DNA of 64,000 bases from Lachnospiraceae bacterium (lineage in GTDB: Bacteria > Bacillota > Clostridia > Lachnospirales > Lachnospiraceae). The stretch spans positions 248,001 through 312,000 of the forward strand of contig JAFSGE010000005.1 of assembly GCA_017434885.1 (NCBI GenBank). Reading direction: 5' to 3'. Shown here one piece after another: positions 44,224 to 53,580 of the stretch. Numbering within the stretch: position 1 is the first letter of the stretch; every line of letters starts with the position of its first letter. The notes below the pieces were generated by a model. The model saw only the letters and a list, made by a program, of their open reading frames with translations. It searched no databases and was not told where the DNA came from. A program made the translations under genes and the position numbers.

Positions 44224-45222
44224 TTACTTTTTATACTTTTTGAAATGATACAATGCAAGATACAATCCTGGAAATGTTCGGAACAGCTTCACCTTCATCC
44301 GATAGCCACCGGATAATCCTTCAAATGCCCCTTCCGCTTCCAGTTCCTTTTTTACCTTTTCATGACAAATATCCACATACTTTTTATTTTTTCTGCGTTC
44401 CCATCCACTGAGCATGGCAAGTTTTCCCACTGTCAGCATAATGGCAACGATTAAGATTGTAGTAGCTCTCTTTTGAATTTCCGGTTTGTCAGGCATACTG
44501 CTTCTTGCCAGTTCCCAACAGGTAATCTGATCCATATATCTGGGGGAAAAGGCCCTGTTCATGGCGCCTTTCGGGTTTTGATAATACCCGTATCCGGGGT
44601 AAGCAAGCTCAGCTACTCCGCGAAGGTATGGCAACAGTTGCACCAAGAACAACATATCTTCACCAATAGTAAGGCCATAACGAAACCGCTGTTTCCCTAT
44701 GGCACCGCGCCTGTAAAGCTTACTCCAACATCTGCTGTTTCCGTTTAGCACTTGTTTCTCCAAATATTCTTCCGGCTTATACACCGTAGGGCTCTCTATT
44801 CTATGCCGCATCTCTAAAGACGCTTGCCATTCTTCTTCTGTCTTCCAGGAATAAAAGCTGCATCCACAGATGTCGCATCCTGTATCCATAATTCCCTGAT
44901 ACAAGGTTTCAAGCATTTTGGGACGAATCCTGTCATCCGCATCCACAAATGTAACAAATGCCCCTTTGACCGCATCCAGTCCGGCATTTCTGGCCGCAGA
45001 AACCCCTTCATCCTCTGTGGTTATCACACGGATGTTTTCATACCGCTCCATAAGCCTTTTACAAACCTGTCCGGTTCCGTCTGTGGAGCCGTCATTGACA
45101 ATCACGATTTCCAGATTTTCATAGGTTTGGGCTTCAATGCTCTCTATGCACTTTTCTAAGTAATCCTGCCCATTATACACAGGCACAATTACACTGATTA
45201 AAGGGCGCATTGTCTCTTCCAT
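44224..45222 (-). CDS. Family 2 glycosyltransferase
   Basis: 332 residues: LISVIVPVYNGQDYLEKCI, IVNDGSTDGTGQVCKRL, EGVSAARNAGLDAV, FVDADDRIRPKML, and IGEDMLFLVQLLPYL. This is the CpsJ/EpsJ-type layout with a C-terminal helical extension. ATG codons at 45222 and 45210 are both plausible, each with a GGAAG site at workable spacing. It is one of two consecutive enzymes of this kind; the other is at 45238-46269, and the pair may act in succession. Confidence 0.88.
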   Translation of the reverse strand: MEETMRPLISVIVPVYNGQDYLEKCIESIEAQTYENLEIVIVNDGSTDGTGQVCKRLMERYENIRVITTEDEGVSAARNAGLDAVKGAFVTFVDADDRIRPKMLETLYQGIMDTGCDICGCSFYSWKTEEEWQASLEMRHRIESPTVYKPEEYLEKQVLNGNSRCWSKLYRRGAIGKQRFRYGLTIGEDMLFLVQLLPYLRGVAELAYPGYGYYQNPKGAMNRAFSPRYMDQITCWELARSSMPDKPEIQKRATTILIVAIMLTVGKLAMLSGWERRKNKKYVDICHEKVKKELEAEGAFEGLSGGYRMKVKLFRTFPGLYLALYHFKKYKK

Positions 45223-45237
45223 TACACGTTACTTCCA

Positions 45238-46269
45238 TTACTTTCTGTAATACCAAATCATAGCCAGTCTGAGCAGGCTCACAGTTAAATGATTTGGATA
45301 TTTCATCACCAGATAAAGAAGCCGGTTTGACTTCTCTTTCACCTCAACAGGTGTTTCTTTTATCAGTTTTCGGACATTATCCGATTTACAAACCTTTAAA
45401 ATATTATCCCGATACCCTTTTGGATTTCCTCTGGCTTCATTTTTCAGCACAAGCATCATCCAAAAAACTGCTTCCTGATCTACCTGTTTTAAACGGAGAG
45501 AACGCTCCTCTCCGACAAATTTATCTCTTACAATCTGCTGTGTCGTTTCTATCAGCAACAGAATATTTTCGTATAATCCTTTATTATACTTGTGAATCAT
45601 AGACTCCTGCACATACAGATAGTGATAATAAGCCTTATGATCCATCACCACCAGTCTGTTGCAATCAATCAAGGCCGGCAACATGATGGTGGTATCCTCC
45701 CCTGTCACCACAAGGGGATTTGTATATTTACAATTTTCCTCTATCAGTCTTCTGCCAATCAGCTTCATACATCTGGAAATGGTGATATAACGGTTTTCCC
45801 GTCCCAGCAGATTGGGAATCACATCTTTTTCGATAGCTGTTCTGTCATAGACTCCCGGAGGAAGCTGCTGATACACCGGACGACTGCTTCCGTCATCCTT
45901 CTCAATCACATAATCACTGGCAATAATCTCCCTTTCATCTCCGGTAAGATACTCTGCCATCTCTTCTATCATGTTAAGGTCAACCCAGTCATCACTGTCA
46001 ATAAAGTTCAGGTAATCACCACTGCTTTCTGCAACGCCCCGTTTCCACGCGGATATCAGCCCTCCGTTTTCTTTGTGAATCACCTTAATCCGCTCATCCT
46101 TCGCCGCCAGTTCATCACATATTTTTCCACTGTTATCCTTGGAGCCGTCATCCACAAGCACAATCTCCAGGTTCCGGTAAGTCTGGTTTGTCAGGGAATC
46201 CACACACTTTTTTATATAGTTTTCCGCATTATAGACAGGCACAATCACACTAACCTTATAATCCTTCAT
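45238..46269 (-). CDS. Family 2 glycosyltransferase
   Basis: 343 residues with VSVIVPVYNAENYIKKCVDS, LVDDGSKDNSGKICDELA, ENGGLISAWKRGVAES, FIDSDDWVDLNMI as metal site, and VVTGEDTTIMLPAL. AAGGGAAG precedes the ATG. Helical C-terminus without a membrane segment. A 240-codon open frame on the opposite strand over this gene is only a shadow: it has no recognisable motif, while this strand shows every conserved GT2 block. Confidence 0.88.
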   Translation of the reverse strand: MKDYKVSVIVPVYNAENYIKKCVDSLTNQTYRNLEIVLVDDGSKDNSGKICDELAAKDERIKVIHKENGGLISAWKRGVAESSGDYLNFIDSDDWVDLNMIEEMAEYLTGDEREIIASDYVIEKDDGSSRPVYQQLPPGVYDRTAIEKDVIPNLLGRENRYITISRCMKLIGRRLIEENCKYTNPLVVTGEDTTIMLPALIDCNRLVVMDHKAYYHYLYVQESMIHKYNKGLYENILLLIETTQQIVRDKFVGEERSLRLKQVDQEAVFWMMLVLKNEARGNPKGYRDNILKVCKSDNVRKLIKETPVEVKEKSNRLLYLVMKYPNHLTVSLLRLAMIWYYRK

Positions 46270-46295
46270 TACTATCTTCCCTTCACTTTATCTTA

Positions 46296-47345
46296 TTATC
46301 GCAAAATTTGTTGATAGACTTCTAAAAGCTGTTTCATATTCTGCTCAATGGAAAATTCCTTCTCCACTTTTTCTCTGGCTTTTTTGCCAAGCCTTCTGCA
46401 AAGTTCTTCATCTTCCAAAAGCTTTTCCAGTCCCCGTTTCAGGGAATCCGCATCCTTCGGCTGAATTAAGATACCGGTTTCTCCTTCCGTAATCATCTGC
46501 GGAATTCCGCCAATATCAGATGCCACAATGCCGCAGGAATATGCCATCGCTTCCAATATAGCAACAGACTGGCCTTCAAAGTAGGAGGGCAGTACAAAAA
46601 TATCGCATTCTTTTAAGTATTTTTTCTTTTCCTCTCCGCTGACCCATCCAATATAAGTCACATAGTCACTTCGCTCTGTTGCCAGTTCTTTCAGTTGCTT
46701 ATCTTCCCAAATCCCTCCCATGTAAAGATGGGCATCCGGAAACCGCAAATGCACTTCATCCATCGCCTTCAAAAGTTCTCTGACTCCCTTGGCCTCACAC
46801 AAACGTCCCAAAAACAAAATCTTCTTCTGTCCGTATTCCTTCTCATAAACTGCGGGAATCTCTATAGAATCGGGAAATACAAGAATATCTTTTCTTCCGG
46901 TAATCTTTTCAAAAAGCGCCTTGTACGCAGGTGCCAATACAAGAAAAGCATCTCCCATGGAAAGCACCTTTCTCACTCCTGCTCTGCCCTTATCGTTAAG
47001 CTGCTTTTCATAATATCCTTCAAAATCACCGCCATGCTGATGAATGACTATCTTTTTCCCAAATAACTTTGCCACTCTGATAAATACAGACTTTCTCACA
47101 TAGCTGGCGTCGGAAGCCACATTCACATGCACAATTTCATAGCCGGGCACTTTCACCAAAAACACTGCAAGTGCAAGCATCGCCTGAAGCAATTTTCTTG
47201 GTTTGGAACCTTCCACCATGGTTCCGATATAACACAATTCAATTTTCTCATCCAGCCCGGCTTCATAGTAATTGTTTACCACACCGGAAATCCCGCCATG
47301 TACACTTCTTGCAGGACCTATCATCAAAACTTTCGGTTTCTTCAT
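46296..47345 (-). CDS. Family 4 glycosyltransferase
   Basis: 349-residue GT-B enzyme: VLMIGPARSVHGGISGVVNN with the glycine-rich acceptor loop, VIHQHGGDFEGYYE, QKKILFLGRLCEAKGVRELL, YVTYIGWVSGEEKKKYLKE, and LPSYFEGQSVAILEAMAYSC with E-x7-E. The ATG at 47345 has AGAGG five bases upstream; a GTG two codons earlier is also in frame. The enzyme follows the initiating sugar-phosphate transferase and is the likely second enzyme of the assembly. Confidence 0.9.
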   Translation of the reverse strand: MKKPKVLMIGPARSVHGGISGVVNNYYEAGLDEKIELCYIGTMVEGSKPRKLLQAMLALAVFLVKVPGYEIVHVNVASDASYVRKSVFIRVAKLFGKKIVIHQHGGDFEGYYEKQLNDKGRAGVRKVLSMGDAFLVLAPAYKALFEKITGRKDILVFPDSIEIPAVYEKEYGQKKILFLGRLCEAKGVRELLKAMDEVHLRFPDAHLYMGGIWEDKQLKELATERSDYVTYIGWVSGEEKKKYLKECDIFVLPSYFEGQSVAILEAMAYSCGIVASDIGGIPQMITEGETGILIQPKDADSLKRGLEKLLEDEELCRRLGKKAREKVEKEFSIEQNMKQLLEVYQQILR

Positions 47346-47389
47346 TGCCACCTCTTACCGCCGGCAGAATTTTCGAAGCATGGCATTTC

Positions 47390-48760
47390 CTATTTAGAGC
47401 CTCGTCCTGCCAAAACAACCCACACGGTCTTAAAGAGAATCTTAATATCCAGTGTCAGTGACCAATGGTCAATATATTCCAAATCATACTTTACCACATC
47501 ATCAAAATTATCAATTTCACTGCGTCCGCTTACCTGCCACATGCCGGTAAGGCCCGGTGTCATACTGATTCTTCTGCGGTAATACTGGTTATATTTTTCA
47601 AATTCATCTGCAGTGGGAGGTCTTGTTCCCACAAGACTCATATCACCTTTCAGCACATTGTAAAACTGAGGCAGCTCATCAATACTGGTCTTACGGATAA
47701 ATCTTCCCACCTTGGTAATGCGGGGATCATTTTCCATCTTAAACATCAGTCCCTGCATTTCGTTCTGCTTTTCCAATTCTTTCTTGCGCTCCTCCGCATC
47801 CAGATACATGGAGCGGAACTTATAAATCTTGAATCTTCTGCCGTTACGGCCGATTCTCACCTGAGAAAACAACACCGGCCCCGGCGAATCCAGTTTAATG
47901 GCAAGTGCTACAAACGGGAAAAAAAGTAATGTAATTACCATTCCCACAAATCCGCCGACAATATCCATCACTCTCTTAACTAGTAGTCTTTTGTAACTGC
48001 TCTGAAATCTGGTATAAGTAGCTACAGTGTAGTGTCCAAAGCTACGAACTTCGCTTCTGTCTGCGTAAGTTCCCGGTATTTCCAAACAGTAATGACAGAT
48101 AACTCCCATCTCATCAAAGCTCTCTATCATCTGCTGTACCCGCTTCTGGGATAATTCCGGCGCATAAATAAACACTTCATCAAGTGCCATAAACGTAGCT
48201 TTCTGCAAAAAATCTTCTGCCATATCTTCAATCAGCACTGTCTGCACAATCTCATAATTGATATCCAGATTACGTCCCAGTTTTTCTTTCACAGACTCTT
48301 CCAAATTTTTCTGGGTGATAACAAGTACCTTTATTTTGGATAATTCCGAGCGGTAATGCATCTTCATTACCTTTTTTATCAGCATATGAAGAATAAAAGA
48401 CAGCAAAACATTAATAACGGTAAAATAAATCATTACCCATCTGGAAAACACATCTGCCCACTTCAAAAAGTACATAATCGTCTGGGTAACCAGTATCATA
48501 ATTACATTATATTGCAAAATCGCTGAAAACTCTTTGAATACGCTTCTCTTCAAAAAGTTCCGGTTCCAGTCAATAAAGAAGGAGTAAATAGTACAAAACA
48601 ACAGAAAAACAAGACACACCTGAAAATGTATCTCTTTATCTCCCATATCTTTGAAATTCCCGAAACGGATATACGTTGCCAAGATAAAAGAAATTCCGAT
48701 GGCAACCAAATCCGCAAACCATAGTCCGTATACTTCGACTATCTTTTTTTTCTGATTCAT
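47390..48760 (-). CDS. Initiating polyprenyl glycosylphosphotransferase (WbaP/CpsE type)
   Basis: 456 residues. Four to five N-terminal helices (to about residue 130), a CoA-binding-like middle domain, then the catalytic bacterial sugar transferase domain from about residue 265: KRVMDIVGGFVGMVITLLFF, VLFSQVRIGRNGRRFKIYKF, RKTSIDELPQFYNVLKGDM, LVGTRPPTADEFEKY, and TPGLTGMWQVSGRSEI. It transfers a sugar phosphate to undecaprenyl phosphate, the first step of lipid-linked glycan assembly. GGAGG lies six bases before the ATG at 48760, deciding the start over an upstream in-frame codon at 48778. It is the only initiating transferase seen in the window. Confidence 0.93.
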   Translation of the reverse strand: MNQKKKIVEVYGLWFADLVAIGISFILATYIRFGNFKDMGDKEIHFQVCLVFLLFCTIYSFFIDWNRNFLKRSVFKEFSAILQYNVIMILVTQTIMYFLKWADVFSRWVMIYFTVINVLLSFILHMLIKKVMKMHYRSELSKIKVLVITQKNLEESVKEKLGRNLDINYEIVQTVLIEDMAEDFLQKATFMALDEVFIYAPELSQKRVQQMIESFDEMGVICHYCLEIPGTYADRSEVRSFGHYTVATYTRFQSSYKRLLVKRVMDIVGGFVGMVITLLFFPFVALAIKLDSPGPVLFSQVRIGRNGRRFKIYKFRSMYLDAEERKKELEKQNEMQGLMFKMENDPRITKVGRFIRKTSIDELPQFYNVLKGDMSLVGTRPPTADEFEKYNQYYRRRISMTPGLTGMWQVSGRSEIDNFDDVVKYDLEYIDHWSLTLDIKILFKTVWVVLAGRGSK

Positions 48761-48806
48761 AATATGCCTCCGCGGCAAAGCCTTACTGCCAATCCGGTCT
48801 GTATGC

Positions 48807-49745
48807 CTATTTTGTAAACAAACGCTTTACTTTCCGAAATACTCTTCTCAAAAAGCGTTTTCCCTTCATTGTCGTTTTAATCCATGCGATTTTTGCCTTG
48901 CTTACCGGCGGCATAATCAGATACTCATACTCCGCACGGTGCTTAAGCAAATACTCCGGATAACTTTCATCCACTTCTACACGTTCAAATCTGGCATCCC
49001 TTCCAAACATATCCTGTCCAAGGAGCAACCTGTCTGCCGCTTCTGCCAGAAGTACATCATCATTGTACTCCTGATGAGCAGCTGCCACCACCTTGGTACC
49101 GATACGTTTCGCCACATCTTTTTCACTGGTGCTTCCCATATATCCGAAATGCCAGCCGCCATCGGATACTCTTACCGCATCCGGGGAAGTTACTGACGCT
49201 TCCCGAAGCTGAATGATTCCGTCTGCAGGAATGCTCTTCTTGCTGAATACTTTCGTTCCAAGCCACAATCTCCGCTCCACACCGGGGAACTCTCCTGTAA
49301 TGGACAGCAAATTGCCGGACACCTCTTCCATATTTAAAAAACAATAAAACATTCTCTGCGCCAGATGATAAATCTTATCTTTATCAAAATTTGCAATAAT
49401 CTCACGAAGTACTTTTGGATTGGGAATCTCATCTACATCACTTAAGATAATCACGTCATCATCCGTAGCATCCGAAAGCCCCTTTACCAATGCATTCTTC
49501 TGAAATTTATCTCTCAAATGAGTTGTAGTATCCACCGGTGAATTATCCACCACAATATATTCTATCTTAGGTAAAAATTCCTTAAAAAGCTCTTTATTTT
49601 TCTCAAAGCATAGCTCCTTCGGCTCCCCGGAAAACGTCACCGTAGCCTCTTCGATAATAAATTTATCCACGATTGGATTCAGAATGTGGAGTCTTAACTT
49701 TAAAATATCTATTTCATTAAAAAACGGAATGCAATCGTATACCAT
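48807..49745 (-). CDS. GT17 family glycosyltransferase
   Basis: 312 residues: MVYDCIPFFNEIDILKLRLH, KFIIEEATVTFSGEPKEL, VIILSDVDEIPNPKVL (the metal site), and GWHFGYMGSTSEKDVAKRI. This pattern is that of family 17, named for beta-1,4-mannosyl-glycoprotein beta-1,4-GlcNAc-transferase, which is frequent in bacterial glycan loci. AAGGA is seven bases before the ATG at 49745; a TTG one codon earlier is also in frame. A basic C-terminus (KGKRFLRRVFRKVKRLFTK) may bind the membrane surface. Confidence 0.88.
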   Translation of the reverse strand: MVYDCIPFFNEIDILKLRLHILNPIVDKFIIEEATVTFSGEPKELCFEKNKELFKEFLPKIEYIVVDNSPVDTTTHLRDKFQKNALVKGLSDATDDDVIILSDVDEIPNPKVLREIIANFDKDKIYHLAQRMFYCFLNMEEVSGNLLSITGEFPGVERRLWLGTKVFSKKSIPADGIIQLREASVTSPDAVRVSDGGWHFGYMGSTSEKDVAKRIGTKVVAAAHQEYNDDVLLAEAADRLLLGQDMFGRDARFERVEVDESYPEYLLKHRAEYEYLIMPPVSKAKIAWIKTTMKGKRFLRRVFRKVKRLFTK

Positions 49746-49770
49746 CAATCTATCCTTTCATAGCGTATAT

Positions 49771-49909
49771 TGTACAAAATAAACCAATTCATGAGCAAGG
49801 GTACTTTGGCGCCGTCGGTACTTAGGTGCTGTATTTTAGCACCTTATGTACCGCTACGAGCGACATGTAGCGAGAGCGTGCCCTGCGATGAATTTGTTTA
49901 TTTTGTACC
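49771..49909. repeat. Long imperfect palindromic element with internal hairpins
   Basis: Outer arms of 21 bases (49772-49792 and 49888-49908) are reverse complements with a single mismatch, and include GTACAAAATAAAC / GTTTATTTTGTAC. Inside are a stem-loop AGGTGCT-GTATTTT-AGCACCT (824-830 and 838-844 of 49 kb) extended by GGTAC/GTACC, and a second stem CGCTAC/GTAGCG (49852-49857 and 49867-49872). The right arm supplies the last codons and stop of the DUF5672 gene. It fills nearly the whole gap between two genes of the operon. No coding potential. It looks like a mobile or dispersed structured repeat; only one copy was noticed in this window. Confidence 0.7.
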
Positions 49910-50674
49910 TTTCAGACGTCTCCAGAAAAGAAAAGGCCTTACTATGTCCTTGAATTTTCGCCACACTTTAGTATAAGGATTTTCAAATTTGGGATAATTC
50001 ACATTTTTTCCCCACCATTTATGGAATAAAAAGGGAGCATCCACATCTTCTGTTTCCGGCACCAAATGCTCATGTCCAAAATATTTGGCAACTTCCACCG
50101 GAGCAATTTTCATTCCGGCTTCTTCCAGCTTGTGCTTATTCATACAGCAAATGAAAATATCCTCGTTGTAAAAGCCGTCTTCATCTTTTTCCCAGGTAAG
50201 GTTTGCTTTTCTCGGAAACTCCAAAAGGCGCTTACTTCGCAGCGAGACACTGTTTCCTACACGGCACAAATTCCCGTACACATCATGATAGCAATGCTTC
50301 GTTCCTTCCTTTGGTATAGGCCACGGGGAGCCTACATAATCGTAGTCCAAAAATTCATCACGCCACTTTTCGGGATGAATCACGAAACCGTCATAATGTA
50401 CCAAAAGCACATAATCCGTATCGATATAATTCCCAAGTTCATAAACCATCTTGTAATTAAAGCAATCAATATCCGTTAATTTTGAAGTCTGCTTATAAGT
50501 AATTCCTTTTGGCAGGAAAAATGGCTTTCTGTGGGTAATCAATACCACCTCTCCGAATTCAATTCCCTGCATACTGTATTCCAAAGCCTTAATGGTTTCA
50601 TATACTTTCACACTGGTCATTGCTGCCAAGGTAACATTGGGAAGTTTAAGTTTCTGCTTTGTACTGCTACTCAT
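49898..50674 (-). CDS. DUF5672 family protein (glycosyltransferase-like)
   Basis: 258 residues matching DUF5672: LPNVTLAAMTSVKVYETIKA, VVLITHRKPFFLPKG, YVLLVHYDGFVIHPEKW, DFVGSPW-like DYVGSPWPIP, GNSVSLRSKRLLEF, and NEDIFICCMNKHKLEEAGM. The order of motifs resembles a GT-A transferase in which HYDGF replaces DxD. DUF5672 genes are common in capsule and LPS loci, but the reaction is not well characterised. The last codons and stop lie in the right arm of the palindromic element at 49771-49909, so the natural C-terminus may have been altered by it. Confidence 0.82.
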   Translation of the reverse strand: MSSSTKQKLKLPNVTLAAMTSVKVYETIKALEYSMQGIEFGEVVLITHRKPFFLPKGITYKQTSKLTDIDCFNYKMVYELGNYIDTDYVLLVHYDGFVIHPEKWRDEFLDYDYVGSPWPIPKEGTKHCYHDVYGNLCRVGNSVSLRSKRLLEFPRKANLTWEKDEDGFYNEDIFICCMNKHKLEEAGMKIAPVEVAKYFGHEHLVPETEDVDAPFLFHKWWGKNVNYPKFENPYTKVWRKFKDIVRPFLFWRRLKGTK

Positions 50675-50688
50675 GAATTGTCATTCCT

Positions 50689-51750
50689 TTACTGTTTCTT
50701 CAGCCTTCTGATAACTGCTCTTTGAACTTTTTTTAAATAAAACCAGCCATACACACACTTACTTCGCATTTTCTGAATATGATGACCTACCCTTCCCGGA
50801 CGCACATTTCGTTTCGCATATTTCTTTGAAGTCTTCTTATACTGCTGTAATTCCTCCCGGCACTGCTGCGCCGTAAAGAGTCTGCCTTTGCGGTCCATAT
50901 AGTGAAACAGACTATATATATTCTGCTCTGATGCCCAATATCCGTCAGAAACATTGTGTCGTGCCCAATACTTAGGTGCAATGGCAAATTTAAGTGTATC
51001 ACTGGTGTGTGCCGGCAAACAGGCAAAGGAAGAATTTGATAAAAGCAAATAATGCGCATTTTTTAATGTCACATAATCCTTACCAATATCAAAATGATGG
51101 GCCTCAATCCCCGGAAGCATCTTATTTGCCGACTCCACGTCATCCGTAATAATCATAAACTCCATATCCGAACGAATCTTTTTCATTTCCTTCATCCCGT
51201 GAATCCAATACTTCTTGTCAATAAAGAGTTCCGGACTTCCTGTATATTCACCACCACGCATATTAATAATGCAAAGATTCTCCCTGCTATACTCGTAAGA
51301 GTCATACTCCGGTTTTACATGTAGCCATTTCTTCACCTTATCTATATACTTGATAAAGTAGGACTCATCCTGCATATTCCCATAAATCAAGGTATTATCC
51401 TTAACATGATGAATTTCTTCGTCCGCACCGCTTACATAACAGCCATGTTGCATATCATGCTTTGAATTACCGATAAACAAACGCGTATCATCATCATTAT
51501 ATATATTAAAGTTCTTTTTTTCTTGCTGTGTAATCACATGTCCAAGGTCCATGTCCATAAAATACATGCCCTTATCGCTATGCATATTCACTGCAAAAAT
51601 TTCCTGTCCTGCAGTCCCAAATTCATACCCGTTTTCTTCTGCAACAGCTCTTGCCGTTACATAACAGAACAACTGGTTTCCCAGTCCCTGCCCTTTCAGA
51701 AATTCTGTTCCTATCATAATTTTTGCTTGCACGGTTTTACTCGCGCACAT
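50689..51750 (-). CDS. GT11-like fucosyltransferase-related protein
   Basis: 353 residues with the block order of family 11: LKGQGLGNQLFCYVTARAVA at the start, then ENLCIINMRGGEYTGSPE, EFMIITDDVESANKM, and YLLLSNSSFACLPAHTSDT. In the second block the usual HxRRGD reads NMRGGE, so the catalytic His, the second Arg and the Asp are changed. It therefore belongs to a divergent subgroup whose donor may differ from GDP-fucose. The C-terminal 60 residues are very basic. It lies between the ABC transporter and DUF5672 genes. Confidence 0.72.
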   Translation of the reverse strand: MCASKTVQAKIMIGTEFLKGQGLGNQLFCYVTARAVAEENGYEFGTAGQEIFAVNMHSDKGMYFMDMDLGHVITQQEKKNFNIYNDDDTRLFIGNSKHDMQHGCYVSGADEEIHHVKDNTLIYGNMQDESYFIKYIDKVKKWLHVKPEYDSYEYSRENLCIINMRGGEYTGSPELFIDKKYWIHGMKEMKKIRSDMEFMIITDDVESANKMLPGIEAHHFDIGKDYVTLKNAHYLLLSNSSFACLPAHTSDTLKFAIAPKYWARHNVSDGYWASEQNIYSLFHYMDRKGRLFTAQQCREELQQYKKTSKKYAKRNVRPGRVGHHIQKMRSKCVYGWFYLKKVQRAVIRRLKKQ

Positions 51751-51765
51751 TCCTTTCCTGTCCTT

Positions 51766-53529
51766 TTACAAGGTAGTTTCTACCAGTTTGGCATCCTCAA
51801 CCTTATAAATCATGTCACACTTCGCAATAGTATTTAAACGATGTGCAATAATTACCATGGTCTTCTTACCGTGGAAGCTGTTTATCGCTTCCATAACCGC
51901 TGCCTCCGTGTCATTGTCAAGGGCACTGGTAGCCTCATCAAACACCAATATTTCAGGGTCATTGTACAATGCTCTTGCAATACCGATACGCTGTCTCTGT
52001 CCGCCGGAAAGACGCACGCCTCTGTCACCGATTGATGTATCCAGTCCTTCGGGAAGTTCCTTTACAAATTCTTTCAGCTGTGCTTCCTCAAGCACCTGCC
52101 AGATACGCTCATCACTGATCCTATCAGCATCAATACCAAACGCGATATTCTCACGGATGGATTCGTCCACCAGATAAATAGACTGGGGGATATATCCGAT
52201 TTGTGCAAGCCATGACTCATAATTTTTGAAAATATCCACACCGTCACAGGTAATCTGTCCCTGCTGCGCATGCAATAAGCCAAGCAGAATGTCAACAATC
52301 GTGGACTTTCCTGCACCGGATGCACCGATAATACCTACCGATTTACCGCGGGGCACCACCATGCCTGCATCCGTAAAAATATTTTTGTCTGTATCCGGGT
52401 AATGGAAACTGATATTTTTCAGTTCGATCTTATCTTCCAGTTTCAGTTTTTCCTTCTGAGAGTTCGCCTTACGCTCCGCAAGCATGGCATCCGTTTTCAT
52501 GCTTGCCTGCAGATTTTCGTACACAAAGTCAAGACTTGGCTGCGTGTAAGCAATCTCCGTAATGTACGTATTGATTCTGTTTACACTTGGAAGTACACGA
52601 ATCGCCGCAACGCCAAATGTTGCAATGGTTGTCACCATATTGGCGGCTGCACCGCCTCCCTGAATATAAATAGCAACAAACGACAAAACACTGACAATAA
52701 ACACTGTCTCTATCAGCAATCTGGGTGTATTATTCAGCACCGCATAATTTCTGCTTACATCCGCTCCGATTTTACCGGTCTGATAATAATTTCTGATAAA
52801 AAACTCTTCCCTGTTTAACACCTTAACATCCTTTAATCCGTAAATTGCCTGTAACCGCCATTTGGCAATTCTGGACTGGATGCTTTGGTTTTGGGCACCG
52901 ATTTTATTCATTTTAGGCTTTAATACCTTCAGAATCAAAATGGTCATACAGCCAAACACTAATATGATGAACATGGTCATGACAAAATCCTGTAGCAAGA
53001 GCACAAGGAAAATCAGCAGGGAAACCACAACCTCCGAAGCTAAAGAAAGAAGTGCCAGAATCAGGGAAAAAGTCTGCGGAATATCGCTGTCCGTAATACG
53101 GAACACGGTAGGAATATCCGCCCCCAGATACTGTTCATAAGGTCTGTTTAAAAATTCTGCCATTACACGGCTTATCATTTTATTTCTGTTATGTGTAATA
53201 AAGGTATTCTGTCTGTAAGTCAGAAACAAAATATACAAATTCTTAATCACATACACTGCCATCAAGGCAATCAAAAGCGCTATTGTAATCTGTCCCACAC
53301 TCTCAATATGCAGAAAATCGCAAATTTTTCCGAGAAATTCATATTCTTCCACGTAACGTTGCAATTCTTCCGGCGTCAGGAGTGCAGTCACCACAGGAAT
53401 CATACCGCTGACACCCAGCGTCTCCAAAATACCGCCGATAAATATCATAAATCCCAAAACCACAAGCTGTATCTTTTGCTTTCGGTCAAAAATGCCTCTG
53501 ATTTTGCCGAGTAAACCTACTTTTTTCAT
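51766..53529 (-). CDS. PglK-like ABC half-transporter (lipid-linked glycan flippase candidate)
   Basis: 587 residues: six-helix exporter domain to about residue 320, then ATPase with Walker A IIGASGAGKSTIVDILLG, signature VRLSGGQRQRIGIARALYND and Walker B EILVFDEATSALDND. It is similar in length and motifs to the ABC transporter at 9829 (for example ARRxxE-free linker, GD-RGVR-SGGQ), and to PglK/WlaB. It is the first gene after the strong promoter at 53581-53609 and thus leads the whole superlocus. It probably flips an undecaprenyl-linked oligosaccharide; a general lipid exporter is the alternative. Confidence 0.85.
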   Translation of the reverse strand: MKKVGLLGKIRGIFDRKQKIQLVVLGFMIFIGGILETLGVSGMIPVVTALLTPEELQRYVEEYEFLGKICDFLHIESVGQITIALLIALMAVYVIKNLYILFLTYRQNTFITHNRNKMISRVMAEFLNRPYEQYLGADIPTVFRITDSDIPQTFSLILALLSLASEVVVSLLIFLVLLLQDFVMTMFIILVFGCMTILILKVLKPKMNKIGAQNQSIQSRIAKWRLQAIYGLKDVKVLNREEFFIRNYYQTGKIGADVSRNYAVLNNTPRLLIETVFIVSVLSFVAIYIQGGGAAANMVTTIATFGVAAIRVLPSVNRINTYITEIAYTQPSLDFVYENLQASMKTDAMLAERKANSQKEKLKLEDKIELKNISFHYPDTDKNIFTDAGMVVPRGKSVGIIGASGAGKSTIVDILLGLLHAQQGQITCDGVDIFKNYESWLAQIGYIPQSIYLVDESIRENIAFGIDADRISDERIWQVLEEAQLKEFVKELPEGLDTSIGDRGVRLSGGQRQRIGIARALYNDPEILVFDEATSALDNDTEAAVMEAINSFHGKKTMVIIAHRLNTIAKCDMIYKVEDAKLVETTL

Positions 53530-53580
53530 GCTTTTTCTTCTAATCCTTCAGTCAATTTTCTTGTAAACATAGTTGCAAAA

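Noticed and set aside
45592..46314. A 240-codon open frame on the plus strand
   Set aside because: It is antisense to a GT2 gene with all conserved blocks, shows no recognisable motif, and lacks a promoter or suitable context.
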